This document shows, piece by piece, positions 9,406-21,100 of a stretch of DNA of 64,000 bases. Positions within the stretch are counted from its first letter, which is position 1; each line of letters starts with the position of its first letter. The notes below the pieces were generated by a model. It was not told where the DNA came from, ran no database searches, and was given only the letters and a program-made list of their open reading frames with translations. The stretch spans positions 124,001-188,000 of the forward strand of contig NZ_JACHZQ010000006.1 in the NCBI RefSeq assembly GCF_014193655.1, written 5' to 3'. The translations under genes were made by a program, and so were the position numbers. Source of the stretch: Rhizobium sp. BK313 (GTDB lineage Bacteria; Pseudomonadota; Alphaproteobacteria; Rhizobiales; Rhizobiaceae).

Positions 9406-10239
9406 CTAATCAGGAAACACAATATCGAGGTTGAGAAAGCCATTGTCTCGATTGCCGCTGAGACGGGCTTGTAGCCCATCGCCAAGCGATGCGGTCTTGT
9501 CGATCGATTGCTCACCAGAATTTGTATTCCAGAAGTACGCCAGCAGGCCGGCCGTTCCTGCAGCTAATACCGTTCCGCTGCCGCCCGCGAGCCACCTTGC
9601 AGCGTCAGAAGTTATCGAAATCGTCGTCGCATTGGCCGTCTCAGTGTAGCCGTAAGTGCGCTCCGTCACCGTGATGCTGCAAACCGTTCCGCTGGGCCGT
9701 TGAGCACACTCCGCTTTCTGCTTTTGAACGCTCGGATCGTTACTGTATTGTTCAAGTTTCTTTGCAGCTTCGGCATCTTGCGCCGAAATCTTGCCTGCAG
9801 CGGCTAGCTTGTCGATAAAATCGCCAAGCACTTCGGCAATCGTCTTGCCGGCCTGGATTGCCGCCGTGACACTCTGAACCGAGACATACGGCTCCAGATC
9901 GATATGCTTGTCCTTGGTGATGACGTTCTGCTGGGCCGGATCGGTGTTGATCTGATCGGCTGCCCCCGTCTGCCCGCTTTGTTCGAGCGCAGCCTGCTGA
10001 TCGGGATTGCGGATGGTGATGTTGCCCGCACCACCGCTGCCGCTGATCGTCGCCTTCACCGACTGCTCGACGTCGTCGAGCAGGTATTTGCCCTCCGCAC
10101 TCGAATTGTTTGTCGTCTGGCCGTTGGCATCCTTGCCGCCGTAGAGATCGATATTGGCATCGACCTGATAGCCCTGGTACTTCTGCGAACCGACAAAGTC
10201 CGACCAGGTCAGCGTGCCGGTGGCAAGACCGAAGCCCAT
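9406..10239 (-). CDS. Orphan CdiA-type module C, anchor region plus start of variable domain
   Basis: A 277-residue frame. Residues ~8-140 (TGTLTWSDF through IDLEPY) are nearly identical to the exoprotein region at 12120-12470. After the LEPYVSVQS point the sequence diverges into a new domain (AAIQAGKTIAEVLGDF..., a hydrophobic stretch AARWLAGGSGTVLAAGTAGLL). It lacks a signal peptide and a TPS domain, so it cannot be exported alone. It fits a recombination cassette whose anchor matches fhaB. It ends at a TAG at 9406-9408 that interrupts an otherwise continuous frame into the toxin half. Whether the stop is natural or a nonsense mutation is not resolved. Confidence 0.68.
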   Translation of the reverse strand: MGFGLATGTLTWSDFVGSQKYQGYQVDANIDLYGGKDANGQTTNNSSAEGKYLLDDVEQSVKATISGSGGAGNITIRNPDQQAALEQSGQTGAADQINTDPAQQNVITKDKHIDLEPYVSVQSVTAAIQAGKTIAEVLGDFIDKLAAAGKISAQDAEAAKKLEQYSNDPSVQKQKAECAQRPSGTVCSITVTERTYGYTETANATTISITSDAARWLAGGSGTVLAAGTAGLLAYFWNTNSGEQSIDKTASLGDGLQARLSGNRDNGFLNLDIVFPD

Positions 10240-10313
10240 AGAAAGCCACCGACTAGGAATTCCCCTCCGTCGGCCCGCCTAAGGTCACCCTTTTTAACGA
10301 GACATTGCGATTA

Positions 10314-10601
10314 TTATGCAGAAGGAGAGTTTGGCACGTCGCGGACGAGCTTTGCCAAGTATATCAATATTAGCGGATCAAGCTCGAACCCAGAATACGA
10401 TATTGATAATATGAGCTTGAAATCTTCGAGATTCATATCTGCGTTCGCTTCGCAGATGTATTCACAGAGCGTTTCAAACGCAAGTCTGCTTTCGCCATAA
10501 CGAATATATTCGATGGCGAAATCAATCTGACATTGCTCGACTTTTCCACTAAATGACTGAGCGAGCAGGCTTATTTTCCTTTCGATTTCAGTCATGTTCA
10601 T
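10314..10601 (-). CDS. MafI-like immunity protein (module B)
   Basis: A 95-residue helical acidic protein. The pattern (EIERKISLLAQSF..., FAIEYIRYGESRLAFETLCEYI, then LEDFKLILSISYSGFEL) resembles the MafI immunity family, small helical partners of MafB-type toxins; the assignment is from pattern memory. Its ATG directly abuts the TAA of the preceding toxin remnant (TAAATG), indicating former translational coupling. A second ATG lies two codons in. It is separated by a short gap from module C. Confidence 0.6.
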   Translation of the reverse strand: MNMTEIERKISLLAQSFSGKVEQCQIDFAIEYIRYGESRLAFETLCEYICEANADMNLEDFKLILSISYSGFELDPLILIYLAKLVRDVPNSPSA

Positions 10602-10766
10602 TTATTTGCTTGAGTCCGATTGGAGGACGACTCGAATCTCGTAGAAAGGGTTTCTGCGGTACGACCCGGCAATCCCGGAACAGCCTTTCCTCGCGCTATC
10701 CACGATCCTCAGGTCTTGCTTCATCAATTCCGCTGGCTTCCGAAACGCGAAGCTTTGATCTTGCAT
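10602..10766 (-). pseudogene. Toxin C-terminal remnant (module B)
   Basis: About 54 codons ending immediately before the MafI-like gene (MQDQSFAFRKPAELM..., SGIAGSYRRNPFYEIRV). The frame runs upstream into the Imm42-like gene in another phase, so no upstream toxin body is present. There is no ribosome site at the ATG. I read it as the tail of a toxin left behind when an upstream module was replaced. The alternative, a small independent gene, is less likely. Confidence 0.45.
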
Positions 10767-10797
10767 AGTGTTGGAGTCGGTTGGTGACGAATGAGAC

Positions 10798-11340
10798 CTA
10801 AATTTTCGCGTCCGACGCACTTCCCTGCACGCCGACGACGACACTTTCGTAGAGGTTATCGAGATGCGAATACGCAGCTCCAAACACCTCATCGGCCTCG
10901 CCCGCTGCCAAAGTCATGGTGCTCAATTGCGAAACATCGAGGTTGAAGAAGAACAAGCGGGCCTCGCGTGTGCCTTCAACCAAAAATATTCTCCAGCAAT
11001 CGAAGACGTCTACCGGAATGCAAATATCAAATCGTGCAGGCATGAAGCCCTCAGCTACATATTGAAGAATTTCATCACTGGTGCCATCCAAGGCTTCGGA
11101 GATTATTCGGAATGCTTCCGCTGGGGGCATATCAAGAAGTGCTGGGCAAAGCCTTTTGCCTCGATCACCTATGATGTATTTCATATTAACCACTAAATCG
11201 GCTAGCGACGTGACATCGTCATAATTTCCGACAACGTTGCCCTCCATCCAATAGCAGAATCGGCCGAATAACCGCGGCCCGCCATAATTCGCGTCCAACT
11301 CAAGCGTTATCCCGAATCTGGTTCTATCTCCGAAATCCAT
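10798..11340 (-). CDS. Imm42-like immunity protein, partner of the fhaB toxin
   Basis: A 180-residue protein whose N-terminal half (MDFGDRTRFGITLEL, LFGRFCYWMEG, GNYDDVTSLADLV) matches my memory of the Imm42 family of polymorphic-toxin immunity proteins. The ATG at 11340 has a GGGGAA site about 8 nt upstream inside the fhaB end; a TTG at 11346 overlaps the fhaB stop. Placement directly after the exoprotein gene says it neutralises the toxin carried at the fhaB C-terminus in self and sibling cells. Confidence 0.75.
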   Translation of the reverse strand: MDFGDRTRFGITLELDANYGGPRLFGRFCYWMEGNVVGNYDDVTSLADLVVNMKYIIGDRGKRLCPALLDMPPAEAFRIISEALDGTSDEILQYVAEGFMPARFDICIPVDVFDCWRIFLVEGTREARLFFFNLDVSQLSTMTLAAGEADEVFGAAYSHLDNLYESVVVGVQGSASDAKI

Positions 11341-11342
11341 AG

Positions 11343-12125
11343 TCAATTCCCCAAGAATTTCCGCACTTCATTAGGGACCTTTGCCTCGGGTATTGTCCCA
11401 CTGAAATGAACGGTACCTGCGTTATCCGAGAAATACCTATAATAGCCATCTTCACCCTTTCCATACCATGTCCCAATGCCACCACGAACCGCCCCATCTT
11501 CATAAACACTTTGCGCATCGGAGGGCTCTGGAGTCTTAGCTGGGTTATAAAGGGAGCTGCCGACATCATGCGCTTCATTAGCGTTGTACGGAGGTTTGAT
11601 CCGACTTTCGACAACCGCCGGATTGTACGGACTATCAGAGAGAGCGGGGCTTTCTGTTTCTGGTGCGCGACCAGCCCCAACCATTTGTCGACCAAAAGCA
11701 TCAACGTCGTCTGGCGTTGGCGCCTCACCTAAGACTCCCCCCACCCGCTGATATTTCTGGTACTCGCCATCGGGCCATTCGTCATCTTCCTGTCCCATCT
11801 GGCTGACGAAGATCTTATCTTCGGAGCTGGTAACAATAATCTTGGATCCGGGCTGAACGATGCCAATGATCGTAAGGGCAAGATCGGATGAAACGGCGCC
11901 GTATGCGGGGTCGATACCAGAGCAGCCTGTGCCGCTGGCCTGTTTTGCGCAGCTAGCAAGTGCCGCCTGGAGCTCTTTGTCGCCCAGGTGCAACAGAAGG
12001 TTGCGCGCTGTCTGACCGTCACCAGACGATATCTGCCGATCGGCGACCATCTTATCGAGCGCATTGCCGATTGCCTGCATCAGCGTCTGGCCGGCATCCA
12101 CAGCCGCCTGCAGGCTCTGCACCGA
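11343..12125 (-). other. Variable C-terminal (toxin) region of the exoprotein
   Basis: The part of the exoprotein after the LEPYISVQS boundary, where identity with module C stops. It begins with a helical stretch shared in outline with modules C and F (AAVDAGQTLMQAIGNALDKM) and contains a Cys pair (ASCAKQASGTGCSG). It ends in a small domain with PPYNANEAHDVGSSLYNP, TWYGKGEDGYYRYFSDNAGT and HFSGT. Such 'HDxxSxxYNP...F.....GTxHfsG' tips occur in polymorphic toxins; I cannot name the enzyme class. The boundary marks a recombination junction by inference. Confidence 0.65.
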
Positions 12126-15100
12126 GATATACGGCTCGAGATCGATATGCTTGTCCTTGGTGACGACGTTCTGCTGGGCGGGATCGGTATTGATCTGGTC
12201 GACCGCTCCCGTCTGTCCGCTCTGTTCTAGCGCCGCCTGCTGATCGGGATTGCGGATGGTGATGTTGCCGGCGCCCCCGCTGCCGCTAATCGTCGCCTTG
12301 ACCGATTGCTCGACGTCGTCGAGCAGGTATTTGCCCTCCGCACTCGAATTGTTTGTCGTCTGGCCGTTGGCATCCTTACCGCCGTAGAGATCGATATTGG
12401 CGTCGACCTGGTAGCCCTGGTACTTCTGCGAACCGACAAAGTCCGACCAGGTCAACGTGCCGGTGTCGAGGTTGACTTGGCCATCGCCGGAGATGATGCC
12501 GGAAGCGGCAAGATTGGTGTTGCCGCCGACCGTAATGTTTTGGTCGCCGGTGGAATAGAGCCCGGCCGGCTGATCGATCCAATTGGTCGAGCCCTTGCCG
12601 GAGCCGAAGCCCGGCTGCACGCCGCCCAGCGTCAGGCCGCCAAGCGCCGTGCCAACATTGCCTGCCGTCAACAGGTCCTGCCCATCCGTCTTGCCGATCG
12701 TCCCTCCGGTGAAGGAGAACCCGAGCGAGGACGAGCTGTTCGACTGGGTGCCGGTATTCGGTGTCGAGACGATGGAAAGATTGCCACCGACCGTGCCGTT
12801 TATCGTATCGGCCGAGAAGACGGTGTTGTTGAGCGTCGTGTCGCCCTTCGAGACGAAGGTGATGTTGTTCGAGGCAGTGACGGTGGAGAGGACTTCAGTC
12901 GTCGAGGAGCTCGACGATTTCGATTGACCGGCCGAGACACTGGCCGTCGGTGTGATCCCGGTGGCGCCACCAATGCCAACGCCGACCGACACGCCGATGC
13001 TGGCCCCGGCCGACTCGCTACGCGAGGAAGCATCGGTCGTCGCCTGAGCGCCGGCCATGTCGATATTATTGGCAGAAATCAGCACGCTGCCATTCATCGG
13101 GTCATCGGCATGATCCGGATCAGCGACGGCCGAGATCTGCAGGCCGCGGCTGACGAAATCACCACTGGTAGAAATGTCAACCGAGCTGCCCGATATCGTC
13201 GGCAGCACCGGCGTCGAGGTCGAAACCGAGGTCTCATTCTTCGAGTAGGTGAAGCCGGCCGTCAGCGACACGGAGGCAAGATTGCCGGCGCCGATGCTGT
13301 CGGTGAGATTGGAGAGCGCCTGATAGGCCTTCAGGCCGGCGAAGGCGACGTTGGCGGCGGAATAGCCATCCGTGACATTGCCGAGCTTGGAGGCGAGGTT
13401 CTCGATGCTCTGGCCAGCGCCGACAAAGCTGGAGGACACACCGACGCTGACGCCGGCGAAAAAGCTGGTGGCGACCTCGTCGAAATTGGTGACGTCATTG
13501 CCAGAGAGGATATTGACGCCGTTCTGCCCAAAGATGGTGACGCCACCGCCGGCGGCGATCTGGCCTGCCTGGTCGTTAAAGGTGTCGCCGGCCGCAAGCG
13601 TGATGTCGCCGCCGGCGTTGATCGTCGACACCGCATTGGTGTCAGCGCTTTGGTTCACCTGGTCGGTGAAGCGACCGGCGCCGATGCCGATCGAGGCACC
13701 GCCGCCGCTGGTCGAGACCTGGATGCCGAAGCCGGAGCGCTTGTCGCTCTTCGAGGAATCGTCGCTTTCGTGACCCGGCAGGATGTTGATGTCGCCGGCC
13801 GCCTTGCCAGTAACGTCGCCGTTGGTTGCCTCGATCGAGGAGCCGATCACGTTGAGATCGCCCTTGGTCGCATTCAGGGTGATGTTGCCGTTGGCGGCAG
13901 TCAGCGTCGAGCCGACATTGTCCGTAGAGCTTTCGCTGGTCGTCTTGTCGTGGCTGCCGTAGATCGAGATAAACCCGCCGCCGGAGCCGACGCCGATGCC
14001 GGACTTCTTGGTCTGCTTGTCGCTCTCGTGCTCCTCCTCGGCCCCCATGATGGTGACTGTCGAGCCGGAGAGGCTGAGATTGCCGCCTGCGGCCATCTCC
14101 GAGCCGGAGACGACAGTCTCGTTGCCGGCATTGGCGGTGATGTTGCCAGAGGCGGAGATGGAGGAGCCGACGGTGTCTTCGTCATAGGTGTGGGTATGGG
14201 TCTTTGACGAGGACAGGAACCCGCTGGACTTGCTGTCGGAGGTGGTCTCGTCCGTATCCTTGCCGGAGGCAATGACGATGTTGCCGGCAGCTTGGATATT
14301 GGCATCGGCCGTGTGCGTGGCGTCGCCAGTAGTGACGTCGGAGGCCGAGATGGTGACGTTGCCGCCGGTGGAGGCGATGTTGACACCGGTCTGGCCGGAG
14401 ATCGACGAGCCCTCGGCCGTCGTCGTTTCCTCGCTCGCCTTTTTCGAGCCGGACTGGCTGGAAGACGAGGCGCTGTCGGTCGCTTCGCCGATGGTGATGT
14501 CGCCCTTGGCGATGAGGTTTGCCGTGCCGCCTTGCGCAGCGATGTCGGAGCCGATGACGCTGACGTTGCCATTGTCGGCTTCGACCGTCACGTGGCCGCT
14601 GCCCGAGGTGATCGAAGAGCCGTTGTTGGTGAGCGAAGTCGAGGACGATTGGCCGCTCTTGTAGCCGTTGGCGGCACCCGCGATCGTCTTCGATTGGCTC
14701 GTCGTCTGGTCTTGGGAGGCGGTGATGGCGATATTGCCGTTGGTCGAGACAAGGCCGAGATTGCCCGCGGCATTGAGCGAGGAACCGGCAATCAGGATGC
14801 CCTGATTACCGGACACCAGCATGGCGCCGCCGGCGATGAGCGAGGAGCCCTGCTGCGTCAGGCTGGTGGTCGTGGTGATGGTGCCGCCTTGGGCAAGGCT
14901 CAGCTGGTCCTTGTTGAGGACGGTGTTCTCCACGCCGGCCGAGATGATGTTGACCGAACCGTTGGAGGAGAGGACGGAGAGATCGCCGCCGACCTTGGCG
15001 GAACTTGCGATGACATTGACGCCGTTCGTGCCGGAGATGTTGAGATTGCCGCCCGTCGTCACCGTGGTGCCAACAAGCGTTTGGACGCCGCCATTGTCCT

Positions 15101-18100
15101 GCTTGACGGCGCCGACCGTCACGGTCTGGCCGGAGAGCTGAGCCGAGCCGCCGGCCGCCACTTTGGTGCCGGAAAGCGTCAGGCTGCCGGCGCCGGCATC
15201 GACCTTCAGATTGCCACCGGCTGTTATGCCGCCATTGGCGGTGACGACCGTCTGGCCGCCGATGTTCATGGTCTGCGCGGCGAGCGTGATGCCGTTGGTG
15301 GCATTGAGGTTCATGTTGCCGCCGGCAAGGAAGGCGCCGCCATTGGCCTTGATATCGGTGGCATTGATGGTCATGCCGTCGGCGGCGGCAATGGCCCCGG
15401 AATTGTCCACGGAGCCGGCATCGATGCTGACCGTGTTGCCGGCGATGGTGGCCGCAGACGTGGTCTTGGCCCGATCGGCAGCCGAGAGATAGACGACCGG
15501 CACAAGTACCTGCGCGCCGTCGACGGTCTCAGTCTGGTAGATCACGATCGATTGGGTCAGCGACGCCGCCTGCTCGGGGGTAAGCGCCTGGCCGAGAGCA
15601 AGGCCGTTGGCCTCGGCGTAGGCCACACCATTGTCGAGCAGCGTCTTCATCTGATCGGTGGCGTTGTTGCCGGGGATGAAGGAGCCGGCGCCGAGGCCAT
15701 CGCCGACCAGTTGCCGCAACTGCTCGTCGATGAGCTGGTTGTCGAAATAAGCGTCGCCAAGGAAGGGAACCTGGGTCTCGGGCGTATAGCCGATACGGTC
15801 GATGAAATACCCAGAACCGTAGAACGTCGACACGTCGAGGAAGGCCGCCCGTGTCTCGAACAGGAAGACCTGGCCCGGAACCGTGCCGCCGACGCCACCC
15901 GATTGCGGCTTGGCGAGCGAGGCGAGCTGGGTGCCGTTCACTTGCAAGACCTGGGCGAGATTGCCGCTGTTGCCGACGGCAGCCGTGAGCTTGCCCATCA
16001 GGCTATTCGGATTAACCGAGGTGTTACCCGCCGTGAGATTATTGCTGCTGATTGCAGCACCGCCGGACGCCGTCAGGCTATTGCCGCTGACCGAAGCACC
16101 GCCAGCCGCGGTTACGTTGTTGCCATTGACCGCGGTGCCTCCAGCCGCCGTCAGGCTATTGCCACTAACCGGAGCACCGCTGACTGCCGCCAAGCCGTTG
16201 CCACTGACCGAAGCACTGCCTGCCGCCGTCAGGTTGTTGCCATTGACCGAAGCACCGCCGGACGCCGTCAAGCCGTTGCCACTGACCGAAGCACCGCCGG
16301 ACGCCGTCAAGCCGTTGCCACTGACTGAAGCACCGCCGGACGCCGTCAAATTATTGCCGCTGATCGACGTGCCACCAGCAGCCGTCAGGCTGTTGCTATT
16401 GATGGCCGGGCCGCTGCCGATCGCCGGGCCACCACCTGCAATCGACGGGCCGCTTGCGGCGGTCGCACCGCCATTGGCCGCTACGCCTGCCAGTGCGGCA
16501 TTGACGTTGAACAAGGCGCCGCCCGCCGTCATGCTGTTCAAGGCGCCAAGCGGATTGCTCGCGGTCGCCGGAGCATCGATTGCAACCTGGCCGGCGATCG
16601 AACCATTGGCGGCGACGTTGTTGACCGTGCCGCCACCGTTGATGGCGAGCGCGCCCCGCGCCTGGATGACGCCCGACAGGACGCCGATCGCCTGCACGGT
16701 CACCGTGGTGCCGGCGGCGATATCCCTCGAAGCGTCACGATTGCCGTTGGGGTTGTCCGAATAGGTCAACGACGAGTCGTTGCTGCCGACGCAAGGATTG
16801 TTCGGGCCGCTGCAGTCGGGACCGCCATCGGTGGTGTCGGATTTGATGACGTCCGGATAATATTGGCAAGGTGTACTGCTATCGCAGATCGTTTGCGTCG
16901 TGCGGTTCAGCGTCGCGCCGTCATTGGTCAGCGTGCCCGCGACGGTGAGCAGCATGTCGCTGTCGGATTTGATCGAGCTGTAGGCGTTGGTCAGATTGAC
17001 CGCATTGATGGTCAGGGGACCGCCGGCGCGGATCTTAGCTGAAGCGCCGGCACCCGAGATCAGTTGATCCTCGGTGACGATCTGGTTCACCAGATGATCG
17101 ATCGTCTCCGTCCAGCCGTAGGTCGGCTCATGTTGTCCCGAGCCAGTGCCGCAACGTGTCTCGCACTTGTAGGTCTCGGTGATCAGGTCGTAGGCGCTGA
17201 GAATGGTGTTGGAGATCTGCACATTGCGCTGGATCGTCGGTCCGGAGGTCGTGGTGTTGGTCAGCCCGTTGGTCAGGATCGACATGCTGCCGCCGGACTG
17301 AATGAGCCCGGCGGAATTGACGACGGCACCGTTGCGCTGGCCGCCACCCGGGCCCGCAATGGCAAGGCTGTTACCCGCAAGGATGGCGCCCTGGTCATTG
17401 GTGAGCACGCCGCCGACGAACAGGTTGGCGTTGTCGCCGGCAAAGACGAGGCCGGAAGGGCTGTTGTAGAAATCGCCGGCGACGTTGAAGGTGAGATTGT
17501 TGCCGGCGGCGAGCTGGCCGGTGTTGGCAAGCGACGGCAGGGTGAGCGTCAGATCGTGCGCAGCAAGCAGCGATGTATTGGCGGTAGTGATGAGGCCCGC
17601 GGCGGAGATGGCGATGTCGCCGGAGCCGCCGGCATTGGTGACAGTGCTGACGTCGGCGTTGGAGAGGTCGGCATTGCCGGAAAGATTGAGCGCCAGACCC
17701 CCGAAGACGAGACTGCTGCCGGAAAGATTGGCGGAGGAAGCGTTGACGATCAACGTGCCGCCGCCCGCGATCCGGCTGCCCCTGGCGCCGGACAGATCGA
17801 TGGCGCCGGTGTTGATCGTGAGATTGCCGCCGACGCGGGTGGTGTTGGTATAGGATATAGTGCCGGGTGCGGTGAGCGTGGCGTTGCCGAGGCTCTGCAG
17901 GCTGGCATAGCCGATGTTCTGCGTTGCCGAGGCGGCGAGATTGCCGCCAGACAGCAGCGCGTTGGCGCTGATGCTGCCGCCGGAGGCGGCAACCGTCATC
18001 GCGCCCGTCCGCTGCAGCATCAGGCTGCCGCCGGATGCAGCGTTGGTGGCGGCAAAGTCGACGCCGGACACCAGGGTGTCTATCGTCATCGACCTGGCGG

Positions 18101-21100
18101 CAAGATTGACGTTGCGAGCGGCAAGCGACTGGCCGGTGAGCGTGATCGCATTGCCGGCGGCAATCGCAAGGTCGCCATGTGCGACGGCATTGGCGCTGAC
18201 ATTGTTCGCCGCATTGGCCGTGATGGTGCCGGCGGCGAGCAGGCTGTTAACGGTCACGTTGCCGGATGTGGCCTTCAAGGTGAGATCGCCGGCCTGGCCG
18301 AGGACGATGTTGCCGGACGCCGACTGACCAGTTGCGGGGAAATCGACGCCGGCGACGATGACGTTGCCGCTGATATCCGAGCCGGTGATTGCGACGTCGC
18401 TTGCGCCGAGAAGCTGGCCGTTGATCGCGACCGCGCCGGGAGCGGTGGACGAACCGATCGAGACTCCGCCGTGGCTTGTAATGTTGCCGCCCGTGAACTT
18501 ACTCGCGGCAACGTCAAGGCCGCCCGCTACAATCAGCGTGCCGGCTGTGGCACTTCCTGCATTTATGTCGAGGGCGCCCGTCGGCCCGAGGACAATCGCA
18601 CCGTTGGCGGACCGGGCGGTGGCAGCGAAGTCGACACCGGTGATAGCTTGGTTGACTTGAACGGTTTGGCCGGAGAGTGAGACGTCGTTGGCGCCAAGGA
18701 GCTGGCCGGTGACGTTGACGCTGTTGCTGCCGGCAAGGGTGACGTCGTCGTGTGCCGTGACGGCGCCGGCTGCAATCGTGGCGGCATTGGCGTCAATAGT
18801 GCCTGCCGACAGCATGGTCGAGGTCGCGATGCCCACAGAGGCGTCAAGCTGCATGTCGCCGGACTGGCCAAGAACGATATTGCCGCCGGATGCCGTGGTG
18901 GCGGCAAAATCGACGCCGGAGATCAGTACCGGGGCGCTGATGCTGCCGCCGTTGATCGCGAGATCGCTGGCCGACAGAATCTGGTTGCTGACGGCGATAG
19001 TGCCGGCGTTACCATTTGCGGTGATCGCCACCTTGCCGTGACTGGTGATGCTATCGGCTGTGAGACTTGCTGCCTGGGCCACGAAGTCGCCGGCTGAAAG
19101 TATCGTCTGGGCGGCGATATTGCCGGTGGCGGTAAGGTTGATCGCGCCGGACTGCGCGAGCACGATATTGCCGCCCGCCGCATTGGTGGCGGCAAAATCG
19201 ATGCCGGAGATCAGAACGGGTGCGCTGATGCTGCCGCTGGTGATCGCGAGATCGCCGGCGGCCAGAATCTGGCTCGTCACATCGACGTCGCCGACGATAC
19301 CAACCGCACCGTGGCTGGTAATGCTACCGGCCTTGAGAGCCGCCGCCTTCGCTTCGAAATCGCCCGCCGAAAGGATCGTACCGGCAACGGCATTGCCGGC
19401 GACGGTGAGGTCCATGGCGCCGGAGGGAGCAAGCACGATATTGCCGCCGCTCGCCTCGGTCGCCGCAAAATCGACGCCGGAAACGAGAAGGCCAGCGTTG
19501 AGGCTGCCGCCGTCGATCGCGAGGTTGCCGCCTGACAGCACCTGGCCGTCGACGTCCACGCGACCGCTTGCGGTTGTCGTGCCGCTGGCCTTCAGGTCAG
19601 TATTGCCATGGCTGGTGATGCCGCCCGCCGTGAGATTGGCGGCTTGAGCGTTAAAATCGCCTGCGGAGAGAAGCGTACCGAGGGTGATGTCGCCGGTGGC
19701 TGCGAGCCGCACATCGCCGCTTGCCGACTGGATGATAGTGCCGCCGGCTGCAGCCGTCCGAGCAAAATCGACACCGGAGACGATGGCCCCGGCCTCTATG
19801 CTTGACCCGGAGATGCTGACATCGCTTCCACCGAGGATCTGTCCGCCGACATCCACCTGACCGCTTGCAGTCGTCGTGCCGGTGCCCGAAAGCGCGATAC
19901 TCTTATGGCCAGTGATGGTATCGGCGGTGATGGTCGAACCGCTGGCATCGATGGTGCCGGCGGAAAGGAGTGTCGACGCCTGGGCGTTGCCGTTGACCGC
20001 GACCGTGAGGTCTCCGTTCGACGCAAGCACGATATCGCCGCCAGAGGCGTTGGTGGCGTCGAAATCGATGCCGGCGACGACGGTCTGGGCGGAAAGGCTC
20101 TGGCCGGTGATCAACACATTGCCGGCGCTGAGGATCTGGCCGCTGATGGTGGTGGCGCCTTGGAGCGTCAGATCGCCATGGGCCGTGACAGTATCGGCGG
20201 CAACCGTTGCGCCAGTGGCACTGAGGCTGCCGGCGGACAGCAGCGTGCTGGCGTTGACGCTGCCTGCGGAGGCAAGCGTGAGATCGCCGCTTGCGGTGAG
20301 CACGATATTGCCGTTGGCGGCAGCAGTCCCGGCAAAATCGACACCGGAAACGATGGCGCCTGCCTTAATGCTCGGGCCGGAGATGCTGATATCACTGCCA
20401 CCTAAGACCTGGCCGTTAACGGAGGTGGCGCCGGAAAGCGTGATGTCCTTGTGACCGGTGACGGCATCGACGGTGATGGTCGCGCCGCCGGCATCGATAT
20501 CGCCGGCCGCCTGTATGGTCGAAGCGGCGATGCCACCGTTCACCAAAACCGTCAGGTCGCCGCTCCGAGCAAGCACGATATCGCCGCCGGAGGCATTGGT
20601 GGCATCGAAGTCGATGCCGGCAACGACGGTCTGGGCGGAAAGGCTCTGGCCGGTGATCAACACATTGCCGGCGCTGAGGATCTGGCCGCTGACATCCACG
20701 CGACCGCTTGCGGTCGTCGTGCCAGTGGAACCTTTGAGTGTCAGGTCGCCGTGGGCCGTGACGTTGCTGGCGGTGACGGCCGAACCGGTAGCACTGAGGC
20801 TGGCGGCCGACAGCAGCGTGCCAGCGTTGACATTGCCGGTGGAGGCAAGCGTCAGATCGCCGCTTGCGGCAAGCACGATGTTGCCATTGGCAGCGGCAGT
20901 CCCGGCGAAATCGACACCGGCAACGATGGCACTGGCCTTGATGCTTGGCCCGGAAATGCTGATATCACCTCCACCAAGGACCTGGCCGTTAACGGAGGTG
21001 GCGCCGGAAAGCGTGATGTCCTTATGGGCAGTGATGGAGTCGGCGGTGATAGTCGAACCGCTGGCATCGATGGCGCCTGCGGCAAGGAGCGTCGACGCCT

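Noticed and set aside
12306..16328. Two long open frames (633 and 678 codons) on the + strand opposite fhaB
   Set aside because: They are mirror frames of GC-rich repetitive coding sequence, of low complexity (Arg/Gly/Asp-rich), with no ribosome sites or family motifs.
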